Shown: positions 1 to 11,326, numbered from the stretch's first letter. The stretch: DNA of 64,000 nt from Laburnicola sp. R22_1 (GCA_014281115.1 JACONQ010000004.1:2728001-2792000); one strand, 5' to 3'. The notes: generated by a model not told the origin, from the sequence alone. Program-made: numbers and translations.

Positions 1-2
1 CT

Positions 3-704
3 GCTCGTTTGTCTGCACTACACCAGTCGAGCAAGTCTCCCAACGGGAAGTTTGGGTTCCATGTCATAACACACGCTGGCAATCTTCCGCAGTATACTGC
101 ATGGGAAGATAGGTACGAGACGTTCTTCTTAAAGAGTCTGAGGCAGGCTCTCGACCTAGAGATACAGGCAAAAGGATACAATCCAGAATTTGACACGCTG
201 GTTCCAGCGATTTTCGATAAAGTCATACCGCGCCTATTAAGACCGCTCGAGAGTGAAGGACGCTCCGTAAAGCCATCCTTAGTGCATGGAGATCTGTGGT
301 TTACTAATTCCGGCATTACAAGCGAAGCCGCGGAACCTTTGGTGTTTAATGCATGTTGTTTCTACGCGCATAATGAATGTATGCAAAGTAGTCCTTTTCT
401 ATCAAGGCCCGCTAATTTTGATATACAGATGAATTCGGTCAATGGAGGCCGGTCTGCAACCGCTTCGGCGCCGAATACGTAGATGCATACCATGCTTACG
501 TCCAAATATCCTCGCCCGAGGAAGACTTCGATGGACGCGTAGACCTCTACAAGCTGTAAGACACAATCTCGAAGAAATCATCATTCCCAACAATTGCTAA
601 CTCACCGCAGAAGGTTCAATACTCACGTTTCGGCTCTGTTCCATGATAACCCAACGTTGAGGGAGCAGTGCGTATCCGCCCATCACTATACGTACAATTG
701 CTGA
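3..704 (+). CDS. Fructosamine/ketosamine-3-kinase family protein, 3' part
   Basis: Three exons (3-378, 429-555, 611-704) read through in one frame; introns are 379-428 (50 nt) and 556-610 (55 nt). The gene begins upstream of the window: the first codons already match the family core (SPNGKFGFHV). The kinase catalytic loop HGDLW lies near 288-302 and is followed by the family hallmark FNACCFYAHNEYEFGQWRP, which is continuous only after removing the first intron. The family belongs to the APH-like kinase fold and phosphorylates fructosamine or ketosamine adducts on proteins, starting their deglycation in the cytosol. The metal-binding residue is often Asp in 'FDACCF'; here it reads FNACCF, so activity could be altered. 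About 198 residues are visible, ending in TGA. The family call is firm, the exact substrate is inferred. Confidence 0.85.
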
Positions 705-1457
705 TGTATGATTCAACAGAATGCTGGGAGATATGAGAGACTTGGTAGCAAGATATGGCGCCAACCCATAGTCACTTCTACTTTTTCGCTTTGTAGAAGT
801 TGGGGTGGTAAAGTAGGCTGTGGCTGTGCCTAGTGATGAAATCGATTAAAGAGACGTTCGAGTGAGGGGATGGGTACGCCCAGTTAAGCGGAACCTGTCA
901 CGCCAGTTTATTTATATAGCGCTAGCAGGAGTTCATTTCATTTGAAGAATGCGATCTATGCCCTATCACGCGCCTCTCCGGACGAGCCGTTGGTGTGGCA
1001 GTGGACTAGGACTAGGACGAGTTTTGGAGCGAAGGTATCACTGTGCAGTATATATTAGCGTTGTTGCAGTCAATTGGGCACTGTAATTAGTAGAATGCGG
1101 CAATTTGTCAGTGAGGTACATGGTCATAACTTTGCACGAAGTTCTGCTTCCCGATCATATAGTTCACACGGGCACTTCCCTATTTAGATTCGGGATGTAC
1201 TCAGCGTGTTATGGAATCAGAACTCATCTACTTATTTTTCCCGCAAGTTTTGGAGGTAATATTTCGAAGGAGTGAAACTCGATGTAGGTGGAAATGACCC
1301 CGCGTCACGGGCGCGTTTAACCCCGCCTTATGTCCGCGCAGACATGCAGACTGGTGCACGCCTTTACCTTTCGACACGACGCCCTCGAACATCTCTACCT
1401 GTAGCTACTACACTCAACAACGCCTCTAGCTACCTAGCGCATGCGCACGACTCCGTC
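705..1457. other. Intergenic, no gene seen
   Basis: Tail-to-head spacer between the kinase gene and the WLM protease gene. No convincing open frame. An in-frame GTG-initiated extension from 1272 leads into the protease frame but looks unlike protein upstream of 1458 and is more likely leader. Confidence 0.5.
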
Positions 1458-2837
1458 ATGCCTCTCGGCTTCGAGCGCATCAACGAGCGCACGCAGCGCC
1501 CGAACGCGCACATCAACTTCATCAGGCCTCTCCCCGGCTCGACCGCCGAAATCGCCGAGGACATCCTCAATCGCGTCGCAGCAGTATGCTATCCATTCAT
1601 GAAGTCCAACATGATCCTCGTGCAAGCCCTCGAAGAGTTCCCCTACAACACCGAGTTCGTTGGTCGAAACTTCAACGCTGGCGAAGTCATACAGCTGGTT
1701 CTCAAGGACAGGAATGGCAGGTGGCTGCCGCAGAAGATGATAGAAATGGTCATGGTACATGAGCTCGCGCATTGCAAGCAGATGAATCACTCGCCGGCAT
1801 TCTGGAAAGTGAGGAACACGTACGCCGTGGACTTGAGGGCATTATGGGCCAAAGGATACACTGGCGAGGGTATGTGGGGGCGCGGCAGAGACCTTGCGAC
1901 GGGCGCTCCCCAACGGGAGAGCGTAGACCCAGGCGATGTACCGGAACACCTTTGTGGCGGAACGTATGGCAGACGAGGTAGGAAGAGGCGGAGGGGTGGC
2001 AAAGCCAAGGAGAATTTAACCTATGCGGAGCGGAAACAACGCCGGATTTTAAAGAAGTTTGGCGCAGGGGGGCAGGCACTCGGCACGGACGAGGAAGTCA
2101 AAGTGAAGCTCGAGGGTGGCGTTGCTAAAAAGGGCAAGCCTAGAGTGGCCGGCAGTGCACGAGGAAGAGAACTCCGAGCAGCCGCCGCGCTGGCTCGATT
2201 CGAGCCAGTAAAGAAGGAGCAAGCCGAAGTCAAAAACGAGCCGTCTTCAGACAGTGAAACGGAAGACGACGAGTCGGTATTCGCGGACGGAGAGGCAGCG
2301 ATCGATGTCGATGGTAAAAAGATGACAGACGAAAAGGGTCGCGCACTGGTCAAGATTTGCGAAGAGGAAGACGAGAAAGACGGCAATGCCCAGCGAGAGA
2401 TGGATGAGTTGGAAGGTCTCGCGAAACCAAAGCCGAAGTCTAGCCTGCCTCTGAAACCATCGCTTGCAAAAGCCTCTCAGCCCTCGACTGGGTCCCGTCC
2501 ACAGAAGGTATCACCCGACAAGTCAAAGATTGCTCCAAGAAACACTGTACCTTTGACATCCTCAGCACAAATCCTACACATCGACGAGATATACAAGCGA
2601 CGTCCAACTCAACCTCCAGACTCACAACCCGTGCTTCCCACCACGAATTGCGCTGTCTGCTCGCTTCAAAATGAGCCTGGCTCCATCACATGCATGGTAT
2701 GCTCCAATGTTTTGAACCCACATTTAGACACAAACCATTGGAGATGCAATAGCGCGGCATGTGAAGACAGCAAGTTCATCAATGCAGGCGATGTAGGGCG
2801 ATGCGGAGCATGTGGCGCGTCGAAAGCGGTCTCCTGA
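1458..2837 (+). CDS. WLM-domain metalloprotease, Wss1/SPRTN-like
   Basis: A single-exon protein of 459 aa. The ATG at 1458 begins MPLGFERINER, typical of fungal WLM proteins, so it is preferred over the open but non-ATG stretch back to 1272. The WLM zinc-protease motif HELAHCKQMNH (HExxHxxxxxH) starts at about residue 101 and is followed by FW. A long basic and acidic, probably disordered, middle follows (about residues 180-380). The C-terminus has a RanBP2-type zinc finger beginning CAVC near residue 398, and a second Cys cluster near residues 430-455. Wss1-type proteases clear DNA-protein crosslinks and SUMO/ubiquitin conjugates at chromatin. Catalytic residues are present, so the enzyme should be active. 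Direct orthology to yeast Wss1 is inferred; fungi carry several WLM paralogues. Confidence 0.85.
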   Translation: MPLGFERINERTQRPNAHINFIRPLPGSTAEIAEDILNRVAAVCYPFMKSNMILVQALEEFPYNTEFVGRNFNAGEVIQLVLKDRNGRWLPQKMIEMVMVHELAHCKQMNHSPAFWKVRNTYAVDLRALWAKGYTGEGMWGRGRDLATGAPQRESVDPGDVPEHLCGGTYGRRGRKRRRGGKAKENLTYAERKQRRILKKFGAGGQALGTDEEVKVKLEGGVAKKGKPRVAGSARGRELRAAAALARFEPVKKEQAEVKNEPSSDSETEDDESVFADGEAAIDVDGKKMTDEKGRALVKICEEEDEKDGNAQREMDELEGLAKPKPKSSLPLKPSLAKASQPSTGSRPQKVSPDKSKIAPRNTVPLTSSAQILHIDEIYKRRPTQPPDSQPVLPTTNCAVCSLQNEPGSITCMVCSNVLNPHLDTNHWRCNSAACEDSKFINAGDVGRCGACGASKAVS

Positions 2838-3222
2838 AGACACATCCTATTGTGTGCAGCTGGATCGCATATTTGCCCAACACAAAAATTGCATAACATC
2901 TTATTTGTAGCAGGCGCCAGGATAGAAGATACACAGTCAGTAGCTGCGAAGGTCTCAGCGGAAGCATGTGTTTGATTACACGTTGAGTTTGGAGCTATGA
3001 TACCCTATGTAAGCGTTATACAATTCAGCCAATGTCGCTTTCTTTCCACTGCCTATCCATTCGAGTGAATATTTGGCCCTTGCATACTACCCGAATCCAT
3101 CTCATCGTCTCATAAAGACTAATGTGCCCCGAAGACTTGGCCATATCAAACAGGAGAATCCTTGACACCCTAAGTCCTTCGAACAGATATAGCTTGCCCA
3201 GCTAGTAGTCACATCGTACATG
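2838..3222. other. Convergent intergenic spacer
   Basis: 3'-to-3' spacer between the WLM gene and the minus-strand gene that ends at 3223. No gene or repeat seen. Confidence 0.5.
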
Positions 3223-4336
3223 TCAACCTTGACGACCAAGTCTGCCGTACTGCTCGGCTAACCACGTCGCATCCTTCCCGCTCAAAATCCCGCTCTGCTG
3301 CTCCAGTAGCCTGCGGCTCTCGTCCTCGAACTTGGATACCTGGTCTTGTAGTGAGGCCAGGCGCGGGGTGAGTTTCCCAGGCATCTTCTGGCGTCGCTTT
3401 TGCTTCTCTGCTACATCAAGGTAGGCCTTGAATATCGTGTCGTCATCTTCATCCGCTGGTCTCTTCCCGTTCTGGTTCATTACATGTGTGTGTACTGACG
3501 ACATTTGCAACTCGCTCATTTGTTGGCTCAATTCGGTCGCTGCAGGGGACTGTTCCCGAACGTTGGATCGAACGGGGCCGGTTTGGACGTCGGCATCGTC
3601 GAGACGACCAGCATTGATGGGGCTGGCTTCGTTGGGGCGGTGGTCGAGCAACGGGACATGGAGGCGCATCAGCCTGGTTGCTTTCCCGCTTGGGAATTTG
3701 GATGGGTAACCCAGAATGCCGACGATGTTGACTCCTAGAATGTTATGAGCTGGTGAACCAAATGTCTTTTGGGTGTACTGACCACCCTGAGCCTCGTAGT
3801 TCCTCTTGACCTCTCTCAAAGCGATGACCATTTTGTCCAAGGAGGATCTTGTGAACGGCTCCGCGTTTCTGTGTGTTTGACGGTACACATAGCGAACTAT
3901 AACGTTCAAGTAGACTTTTGAATGTGTGTTCCCTTGCTCTTGGAACACTCTGAACGGGCGCATCAAGGAAAGCTTGTTGAGATCTCGGGTCTGCGTAAGC
4001 AAGTTGGTCTCGATGTCGTAGATGAAGTAGTCGACTTCATCGGGCTTCGCCGCAAACGTCTTCAGATGCGCCAATGATTGTACCCCGTTTGCCTCGCCCA
4101 AGAACAGCATGTCGCGGAGCTGGTTCTCCTTCTTGTTATTGCCAGCACCGTCCCATACATGCAACTCAGGCATCGGCAAGTATCCCATCAGGTCTCTGTC
4201 TTTGTATTCGCGGTTCACATATGCGTCAATAGTAGCTAAGTTGATCCGTGACTGCTCGAAGTCGACTATTTCTCCAATTAGCGAAAAGCCTCGTCAGGTC
4301 TGACAGTCTTCTCCCACACTTACTGGGTTGGTCCAT
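3223..4336 (-). CDS. Uncharacterised protein (351 aa)
   Basis: I do not recognise the family. The model is a 13-nt first exon (4336-4324, encoding MDQP plus one base), an intron at 4323-4266 (58 nt) and a main exon 4265-3223; the total is 352 codons including the stop. The main exon has no ATG of its own at its 5' end, and this short exon is the only start I found that keeps phase. The N-terminal two thirds looks globular (about residues 1-220, with a conserved-looking run FGSPAHNILGVNIVGILGYP). The C-terminal third is polar, with a Lys/Arg-rich stretch (KQKRRQK) and a likely short coiled coil near the end. No signal peptide or membrane segment. A nuclear role is possible from the basic run but is only a guess. 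Confidence 0.6.
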
Positions 4337-5048
4337 TGCCCGATCCTTGTCCAGCAGCTGTATTATTAGGTGTAATGCGCCCTAAACGCGTACGTAAGTT
4401 ATATGTTTAGATGGACAGGCAACAAACTGACCTGCTTCGATGTGCTTAGCCTTGCTACTCGTCGCCTTCGCTGCAGCCTCTCTCTCGGCTGAGGTGCGTG
4501 GTCTCGTGCTGCGGTATTTTGTACGAGACATATTTACTTTCTTTGAAACACGCTTTGCCTTTAGGGTACTGAGCGACGAGGTGAGAACGCCGGGTTGGGG
4601 TGCGAGGGCGTTTCATTTTTGGGGTTGCTTCCGAAAGCACCTTTGTGGGCTTGGCAGTTTTAGTAATTGGTCAATGTTATGTGTATATGTGTGAAAAGCT
4701 TAAGTGAGAGTGAATGTGGCAGGAACGCTGGGCTAGCGCATATGGCTGTATGGGCATCCTCACATGCTGGATAGCTCCTTAGCTTATACATGATATTATC
4801 ATCTACCCATACACGTTCCTATGACAATAAATGGATTTTTGCGTGGGCCGCACTCTGTCCAAAAAACAAAGACTTAGACGCTGTAGAAGTATGAAGCGTG
4901 TGGGCAGACTAAGCAGAAGTAGTATAGATAAACCATGCATTCAACAGGTAAGATGCCAGTTTTACATGTAGCAATATACATCACTAATATCCTCTACGAC
5001 AAACTTCTATCCCAGGTTCTTGTACATAGTCAACAAGCAAACTCAACA
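4337..5048. other. Upstream region with a possible upstream ORF
   Basis: A minus-strand ATG at 4531 opens a basic Ala/Lys-rich frame whose first exon (4531-4432) has a good donor. Splicing it to the next segment reaches TAA just beyond the start of the 3223-4336 gene, out of phase with it. It is either an overlapping upstream ORF, part of an alternative transcript or unused. No gene is seen in 4532-5048. Confidence 0.35.
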
Positions 5049-6418
5049 CTATCTGCCATCCGACGTCCCAAAATACTGCTTACACACATCCGTATTCCTA
5101 CTCGCATACAACCCCGCCGCCGAGTTCGCAACCCACCCGAGGAAAACCAAATAACTGTAATCCCACCGCGGATTATCCAACTGATTCTTCCACGTCCAAA
5201 AGATCCACCTATTCGTCTGCTCGTACAGCCGCTGCTGCGCGATCCACCACTGCTTGTAAAACGGCTGGTTTTGCGGGGCCTGCCAATCGAACTCGCTATT
5301 GTTCTCGTCTGGTCCATAGACAGTTAGGCTTTACTCTTGCATTATCTTCGGTGTATCTCCGTCAGAAAGCCGGTTGTCCTTGTAGCATGTGTACCACATG
5401 TAATCTGCCTGCTTCAAGGCAGAGTTCGGGTGATCTGCCTTGACGGCGCCGCCGAGGTAGTTGTGGTTATCAAAGACGACCCTGCTGTCAGAAGGAAGAT
5501 TAGATTTCGGATTTCCTGCACCCAGAGATTTTCCATGAATTGAACGTGCAGGCGCTGGTCGTTAGGTATGTTGAGCGCGTTTTCTGCAGCGCGCACGGCG
5601 GCCAGGGCTTGTGGATAGTAGACCTATGTGAGGGTGTCGCGTTCTTGCTGTGGCATGCCGCCCTAATCACGGTTTGTCTGCGGTTCGTTCACAACTTCAA
5701 TAATGCCGACAGTAGCTTTGTAGGATGGGTTGTTGTGGATTCTGCAAGTCATCCAATCAAGCCAGCGTTTGGCGTGGTCGTAGTTGTATTGTGTAAAGAA
5801 ACCTGGCAGGAAATTAACTGGAAGGCACTGTGGGTAATGTGAGTACAGTCTGAACTGGAACCAATTCATTCGGCAGTCTTAGAAAAGCTCACCTACCCAG
5901 TAAAAGCGTCCTCAGTCTTTTGCGACCCAGGAGCACCATAAAGATCCATAACAACAAACATTCCCAAGCTTGCAACTTTCGCAATAGCGGCGTCCAAATA
6001 CTGCAAGTCCATCTTTGGAAAGTGTTCACTATTGTCCACGATATCACGGAAACTCCAGTAGCTGATAGGGATACGGATCGTGTTCAGTCCGGCGTCGTGA
6101 ATGCGCTGGATATCATCGACCGTGATCCAGCGAGCGTAGTGCTGATTGAAACGAGTGTCAGCCAGTGACTGACCAAGGGCATTGGCACAGGAGCAGCCCA
6201 TATCATTCCACTCGCTGTCCATCATCCTGATTCATCCATGGCTGCGACACCAGCCAGCCCCCCAAGTTAACGCCGCGAATCTTGGTGGTCGGTAGATTTG
6301 GCATCCGCTTATCCAATGAGCACGAGGTACGATTGAAAGCGGCGAGGTCGCGGTCCGAAGGTATCCAGGCCTGGACGCTGAGTGCCAGCAGTATGGCCAG
6401 AAGAATAGGTAATATCAT
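5049..6418 (-). pseudogene. Decayed exo-β-1,3-glucanase, glycoside hydrolase family 5
   Basis: The product would be a secreted wall-active GH5 exoglucanase: a signal peptide from the ATG at 6418, then RGVNLGGWLVSQPWM, the inner NTIRIPISYW, the acid/base Glu in VVNEPQ and the nucleophile Glu in MQE. It cannot be translated. Stops lie at 5893-5895 (TAG abutting an intron donor, where relatives have Gln), 5663-5665, 5624-5626 (TAG for an expected Gln) and 5331-5333 (TAA directly after the nucleophile Glu, where Trp is usual). Reading-frame shifts occur near 6221-6235 and at 5519-5526 (one G short in a G run). One ancestral intron is still visible at 5828-5892. At least two stops are explained by C-to-T change in CAG codons, the direction expected of RIP or deamination. 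The frame closes at 5049 after a recognisable C-terminal region. Confidence 0.85.
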
Positions 6419-8024
6419 CTTTGGCGATTGAAGCTGTCGGGTCTATACTTGTACACAGATGTTGTCAAAAGGTTGATTGGGGAAGTCTTGGAGTATCTGT
6501 TACTTTTATTAACACAGGCCATTATATAGATTGGTGGTTCCATTGAGTATGGGGAAAAGAAGCTTTTGGGAAGAAATACATACCTAGAAAATCTGCTAGT
6601 GAAACAACACTTCAATGCAGCCTACTACTCGACGCCAACTTCCTGTAAAACTCTACAGTAGTCCCAAGGTGCCCTTTATGCATATCAAACTAGTGAGCAG
6701 AAAGCCATGCGAGGCCCTTGCAGTCCTCCACCATATGGAACATCACGGATACGTCGTAAACGCGGTCGCAAGCCCCCAAAGCACGTCCACTGCAAGATCA
6801 ACCCGGCCAGGCAATGATACACTACCAAAAGCTTTCCTCCTTCCACAAAGAGCCCCGTCTTTCTACGCTTCAAAGCGATTCGTTGATTACTCAGTTGGAC
6901 CTCGAGTACGTGGACGTACGTGGACGTGGAAATACGGTGCTAAAGTTGGCAGCTGACGCCAGAATCCCTATCCGCATGATACGTAAGCATCGGGTTGTTG
7001 CTAGGGAATTAAGACTTTCGATATAAAGCTTCTGAACGTGAGCCGCTGGCGTCATCTCCGCATCAGATGCCTTGGGCTTCAGTGATCATCGTCAGTCATA
7101 ACCATAATGGCGTAGAAGCCTAGGAGAACAACACGCAACTTCGAAAGCCACACAAGGCTGAGAGCTGTACCAAGTAGCTCGTGTATTATACGAACTCCTC
7201 CGTAGAATGTATTACAAGGTCAGGCGAAGAGCTGCGAGGTTTATCTATACTTCAAGCGGAAGGTAGGGTTTACCTGATTAGGAAGGTTTCATTGCAGATC
7301 ATAGTTCGACTGCATTAAGCGAGTCCTTGACGCTGACGACTCCGAGGAATGTTGGGTCTGGCGCGTGACCAGACAATCGGAGCATAGTTCTAAAAGCTTT
7401 AATACCCACCGTGCCTTTACTTCTATTCCAATTGCTATAGCCTTTAAGAGCACCATCGGCAATAGCTGCAGCTTTGAGGCACTTGAACACTTGGCCGCTT
7501 ACATACAGCTTGCTATTCTCATCTGACGATCAAGCATCTATCCAGCTCTGTGCAATCTTTTCGATAAAAGACTGCAGGTCAGCTTCGGACACTCTTACCA
7601 CCGAGTAGTATCGGCAACATGCCTCGGAAACATGTATCAGCGTATCCTGCTTCAAGCAGGACGCGAAGTCAGCGGACTCGAAGCGTCTCCGTACATCCTT
7701 GAGAAGGATAAGTGAGAAGAGCCCAAGGCGACAAGCAGGATCTTAGTTATAGTCAACATGGCCTTTCCGAATGGACGACTCTGGGATTTGACTCTGTCCA
7801 TGCATTGTTGCATTGCACTTGGTGCGGCAGGGCACTAATTTTCAAGTAGCCGCACAGAAAATCGTTGGTATAATTTTGAAGATTCAAAGATTCATGTCAT
7901 CCATTCAGTAAGTTTTGGTACTGCAAACGCGTACCTCCCATGCAGGTACCCAGTCCTATTGAACGCCGTAATCCCGTCCTATGCTAGCCATGCCGACGTC
8001 ATATCTCATTCATGTGGTATCCCT
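6419..8024. other. Gene-poor spacer, 1.6 kb
   Basis: No supported gene. A degenerate minus-strand reading frame with one internal stop runs roughly 7760-7299 and looks faintly protein-like, but I could not assign it to a family. A short direct repeat (gtacgtggac twice) lies near 6906-6928. Confidence 0.4.
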
Positions 8025-9011
8025 CTAAGCAGGCTGCTCGTATGCCCTCCTTATTATTCTGGAGAACTCTGCGGATAATGTTAGCATAGTTAAACGTGCA
8101 TATCGGAAGGCTCCGCTTACGGTCGAACTTGACATTTTCCCTCGTAACAGTGCCCTTAGCCTCGTTATCCTTGTTGATCGGTATCTTGATCTTGTTGCCA
8201 TCAGCGTTCCATGAGCACACGGTGCCCACAAAGTGCTCGAATTCCTTGCCGTGGAGATCCAACCAGCTCTCAAGAATGCCCCTGTCAACCTCCCGTATCG
8301 ACTGGCTCACCGTTGCTGCAATGCGCACTCGCATTAGCTCCTCAAAGCCTGAAACATCAGCCACTAGGTCGGCATAGAGATCATCCGAGTCTAGTGTCGA
8401 CCAGAACGAGGCATAATCGGCGCCCTCGAGCAAATTCTTGAGAACGTTCAACTTTTGCACGGCCTCGGATAAAGGCGCATCGCCAGCAGCAGGTGTGTGT
8501 GATGAGGAGTTGAGGGGCGCGAGGGTGTGGCTGGGGAGGAGAGCGAGGCACAGCGAGAAGTCGGGATTGGGGAAGACGGTGAGGGCTTTGACGAGGATGT
8601 TGGTGATGGTCTCGTCGCGCGCAAGGTGCGGGTTGAACTGGTACCTGGAATGTCGCTGTCAGCAGAGATCAAGACTCATGTGTCAGACCATATTTGCGGG
8701 GTTCCGCTTTCAGATAGAGCTAATAATTGGGCTTCAGCGGGTGGAGGGATTCAATCTCCAGTCCCTCAGGTAATAGGAAACGTTGTGGTTGTTTGTTCAT
8801 CCTGCGAGCATATACGAAAAAGAGCAATAGAGAGAACGTACAGCTTCAACAGCGCCAGGTTGGCGTAGCAGTCGTACGTTTGGTTCTCGCACTGCTGCAT
8901 GACATAGTCCTGGAAAACAGATGTCGTCTCGGGGTTGTACCGATCGAGCCCATTGAGAATCTGGTCGATATGCTCTGGCCGGTCTGGCGCAAAGTCGAAG
9001 GGGGCGCCCAT
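8025..9011 (-). CDS. Eukaryotic translation initiation factor 3 subunit K (eIF3k)
   Basis: Three exons (9011-8842, 8644-8121, 8068-8025) with introns of 197 and 52 nt give 245 aa, the normal size for fungal eIF3k. The N-terminus after [16 protein letters not shown] carries [11 protein letters not shown] and [15 protein letters not shown], family hallmarks that are continuous only after splicing. The middle has [20 protein letters not shown] and the protein ends [13 protein letters not shown]. eIF3k is a non-core subunit of the eIF3 complex on the 40S ribosome, with a CSN8/PSMD8-type helical fold. It is found in filamentous fungi and animals but absent from budding yeast, which supports a filamentous ascomycete. 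All three splice junctions restore family sequence, so the model is firm. Confidence 0.93.
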
Positions 9012-9628
9012 GGTGGTGTTGCCTGGCTTGGATGTGCGACGCTTTCTTGGTGTCGAAGTCTTCGCGAATTTGAAGTGCGCTGGAAATTATGTAAGCGCTG
9101 CGCCACTGCACCAGCCACGCGCCAGCCACTCTCAACTTCCCTCTCCCTAACATGCACCTCCGTTGGCACTTCAATATTTGATGCAATTCTAGTTCAACAC
9201 TGTCTGATTATAATGAATTGAGTGCACGCCATCCGCCGTCCCAATCAAGGCCTGCATACATCAATGATCAGTGGATGCGAGTCACCTGCCTCTCTTCCCG
9301 GCCTCCTTGTCGGCGTGAACCACCTACTTATCTGCCTCTTTATGTCGATTGTCTCTCTCTAGTCTTCGAAGATCTCTGATTATCTTGCGATGCTAGATCG
9401 GGGATCAAAAAGTAAACGAATGACTTAGGAGGAGCAACTACTTTTTGGTCCGAGCAGCCCTTACGCAGAGCATTCCTAGAACCTTGGAAGCGTCCATTCT
9501 TTTTCCGATGAACGCTTTCTGTTGCATACTAGGAAGTGAGCGGGGCAGTCCAAGAACGGCTAGCCGCCTACCCTCTCATCTCAGCCGCACCTTCACAGTG
9601 TGCCTTGTCTAAGGAACGTCCTTCTACA
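9012..9628. other. Divergent promoter region of eIF3k and the HET gene
   Basis: 617 nt between divergently oriented starts. No gene seen. Confidence 0.5.
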
Positions 9629-11326
9629 ATGCGGCTTTTGAATACGCGCAGTCTACAGCTGTCATATTTCGTGGAGGATGTGCCACCATACGCCATTCCT
9701 TCGCATACCTGAGAAGAAGAGGAGGTTGTGTTCTCCGACCTCTCCGACCTCGAACGAGCGAAGGAAAAGAAAGGGTTCGACAAAATCAAGAAGACATGTG
9801 AACAAGCAATGAAAGACGGACTGCAATGGGCATGGATAGATACATGTTGTATTGACAAGAGCTCAAGCGCAGAACTGAGTGAGGCTATCAACTCGATGTT
9901 CACTTGGTACAAACAGTGTTCCACTTGCTACGCTTTTCTGTCAGACGTGGGCGATTCAAAATATGGACTATTCCAGAGTAGATGTTTCACAAGAGCGTGG
10001 ACTTTGCAGGAGCTGTTAGCACCCCCGAACTTTGAGGAGTCCCATTCCCCGTTCCAAGAAAAACCTGTAACCGTACGAGGTGGGATGCATTTCTTTTCCA
10101 GAAATTGGGTGAAACTCGGCGACAGAGGGAGTTTGAGCGCTAGGATATCAAGAGTTACCGGCATACCTAGGGTGTATCTGATGGGCTCGAGTCTCGAAAA
10201 TGCAAGCATCAGCATGCGCATGTCGTGGGCGGCTGAACGGCGAGCTACACGAGCTGAGGATATCGCTTACAGCTTGCTCGGGATTTTCGATGTCAACATG
10301 CCACTACTCTACGGAGAGGGGAAGGTGAACGCCTTCAGGAGATTGCAAGAAGAGATCATGAAGATCTCGGAAGATGAAACACTATTTGCATGGGAGGCTA
10401 TGGAACTCACATCGTGTGCATCTTCAGGGAGTGCACTCGCTAGTGACCCGAAAGATTTCTTCGAAGCGAGAGATCTGGTGCCTTTCGCATCAGACGAGCC
10501 CGTTGTCCCCTACACCCTAACGCACCGTGGACTTCGCATCTGGCTTCAAATCGGTGCCTACTCTAAGGAGATTCTTCCTCTGCGGTCCCCCGTTCTGATT
10601 CGATCTCCCTTTCCACTATCTGCAGCTGCTTTGCGATGTCACGTCGCGCATGATTTCAATCACGTCGTCGTAATACCACTCAATCACTTGACCGCCAATC
10701 AATACACGCGGGATACGACTTCGAGCGTAGGTCTTCTTCCCACACATTGCTTACTACAATGGTCGCCCGTTGGAGAGGTCTACATCCGCAACAACCAAAT
10801 TCACGCCATCTCAAATAGTGTCCGCCGACGTCATGGCTTTCTCATCCGCTCTCTACCTCGCAATTTCAGGATCTTCAACGTCACCCCCGCGGCCAACTGG
10901 GACGCGAATGACAGAATCCTGCAAGGAGAACGCAACGCCCAAGGACTTCTTGAATGGCACGCTAGCTTGGAGCTCAGCTCATCGATTGGAGGATGGAAGA
11001 CCTTCTTGAGTTTAGGCTGCCGGGAAAATGTGGGCGATACCGACGTCAAGCCTTGGTGTTATCTGGACCACATGATATGGAATGCTCACCAAGGATCGTT
11101 AAATTTGTTCCACAACAACATTTTCTCCAAGCCACCTAGATACTCCGCGCATCAATTCTTGGGCTCAGACGGGGGCATTCTTATACCGTGTACCGAGAGT
11201 GCGCGAAGTCTTTTTTCACACGGGGGCATTAATCGTACGAAGCAGCTCGAAATAAAGATTTCGACTGAGAAGGTTCTTGGTCAAGACATGTTTCTTGTGG
11301 ACATTGTTTTGACTAAGAAAAAATGA
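9629..11326 (+). pseudogene. HET-domain (heterokaryon incompatibility) protein with an early stop
   Basis: The frame from the ATG at 9629 starts like HNWD/HET-E-type HET proteins (MRLLNT, then PPYAI). It meets TGA at 9710-9712, codon 28, exactly where the family motif SHTW has its Trp. It then continues open for 538 codons to 11326. The rest of the HET domain is intact: WAWIDTCCIDKSSSAELSEA, CYAFLSDV, RAWTLQELLAP, and RATRAEDIAYSLLGIFDVNM followed by LLYGEGK. About 300 further residues, without a recognised domain, follow. No GT-AG intron removes the stop. HET domains are TIR-like and trigger cell death on non-self fusion. Whether this is a null allele, a readthrough codon or an N-terminally truncated product from a later ATG cannot be decided from sequence. 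Confidence 0.85.

Noticed and set aside
378..428. Apparent frameshift in the fructosamine kinase
   Set aside because: Explained by a normal 50-nt GT-AG intron that restores the family sequence.
1272..1457. N-terminal extension of the WLM protease
   Set aside because: No strong start context and not protein-like; ATG at 1458 matches the family start.
7240..7760. Minus-strand frame with one internal stop that faintly resembles part of an actin-like/Hsp70-like ATPase
   Set aside because: No diagnostic phosphate-binding motif could be found and the similarity rests on a few residues, so no call is made.
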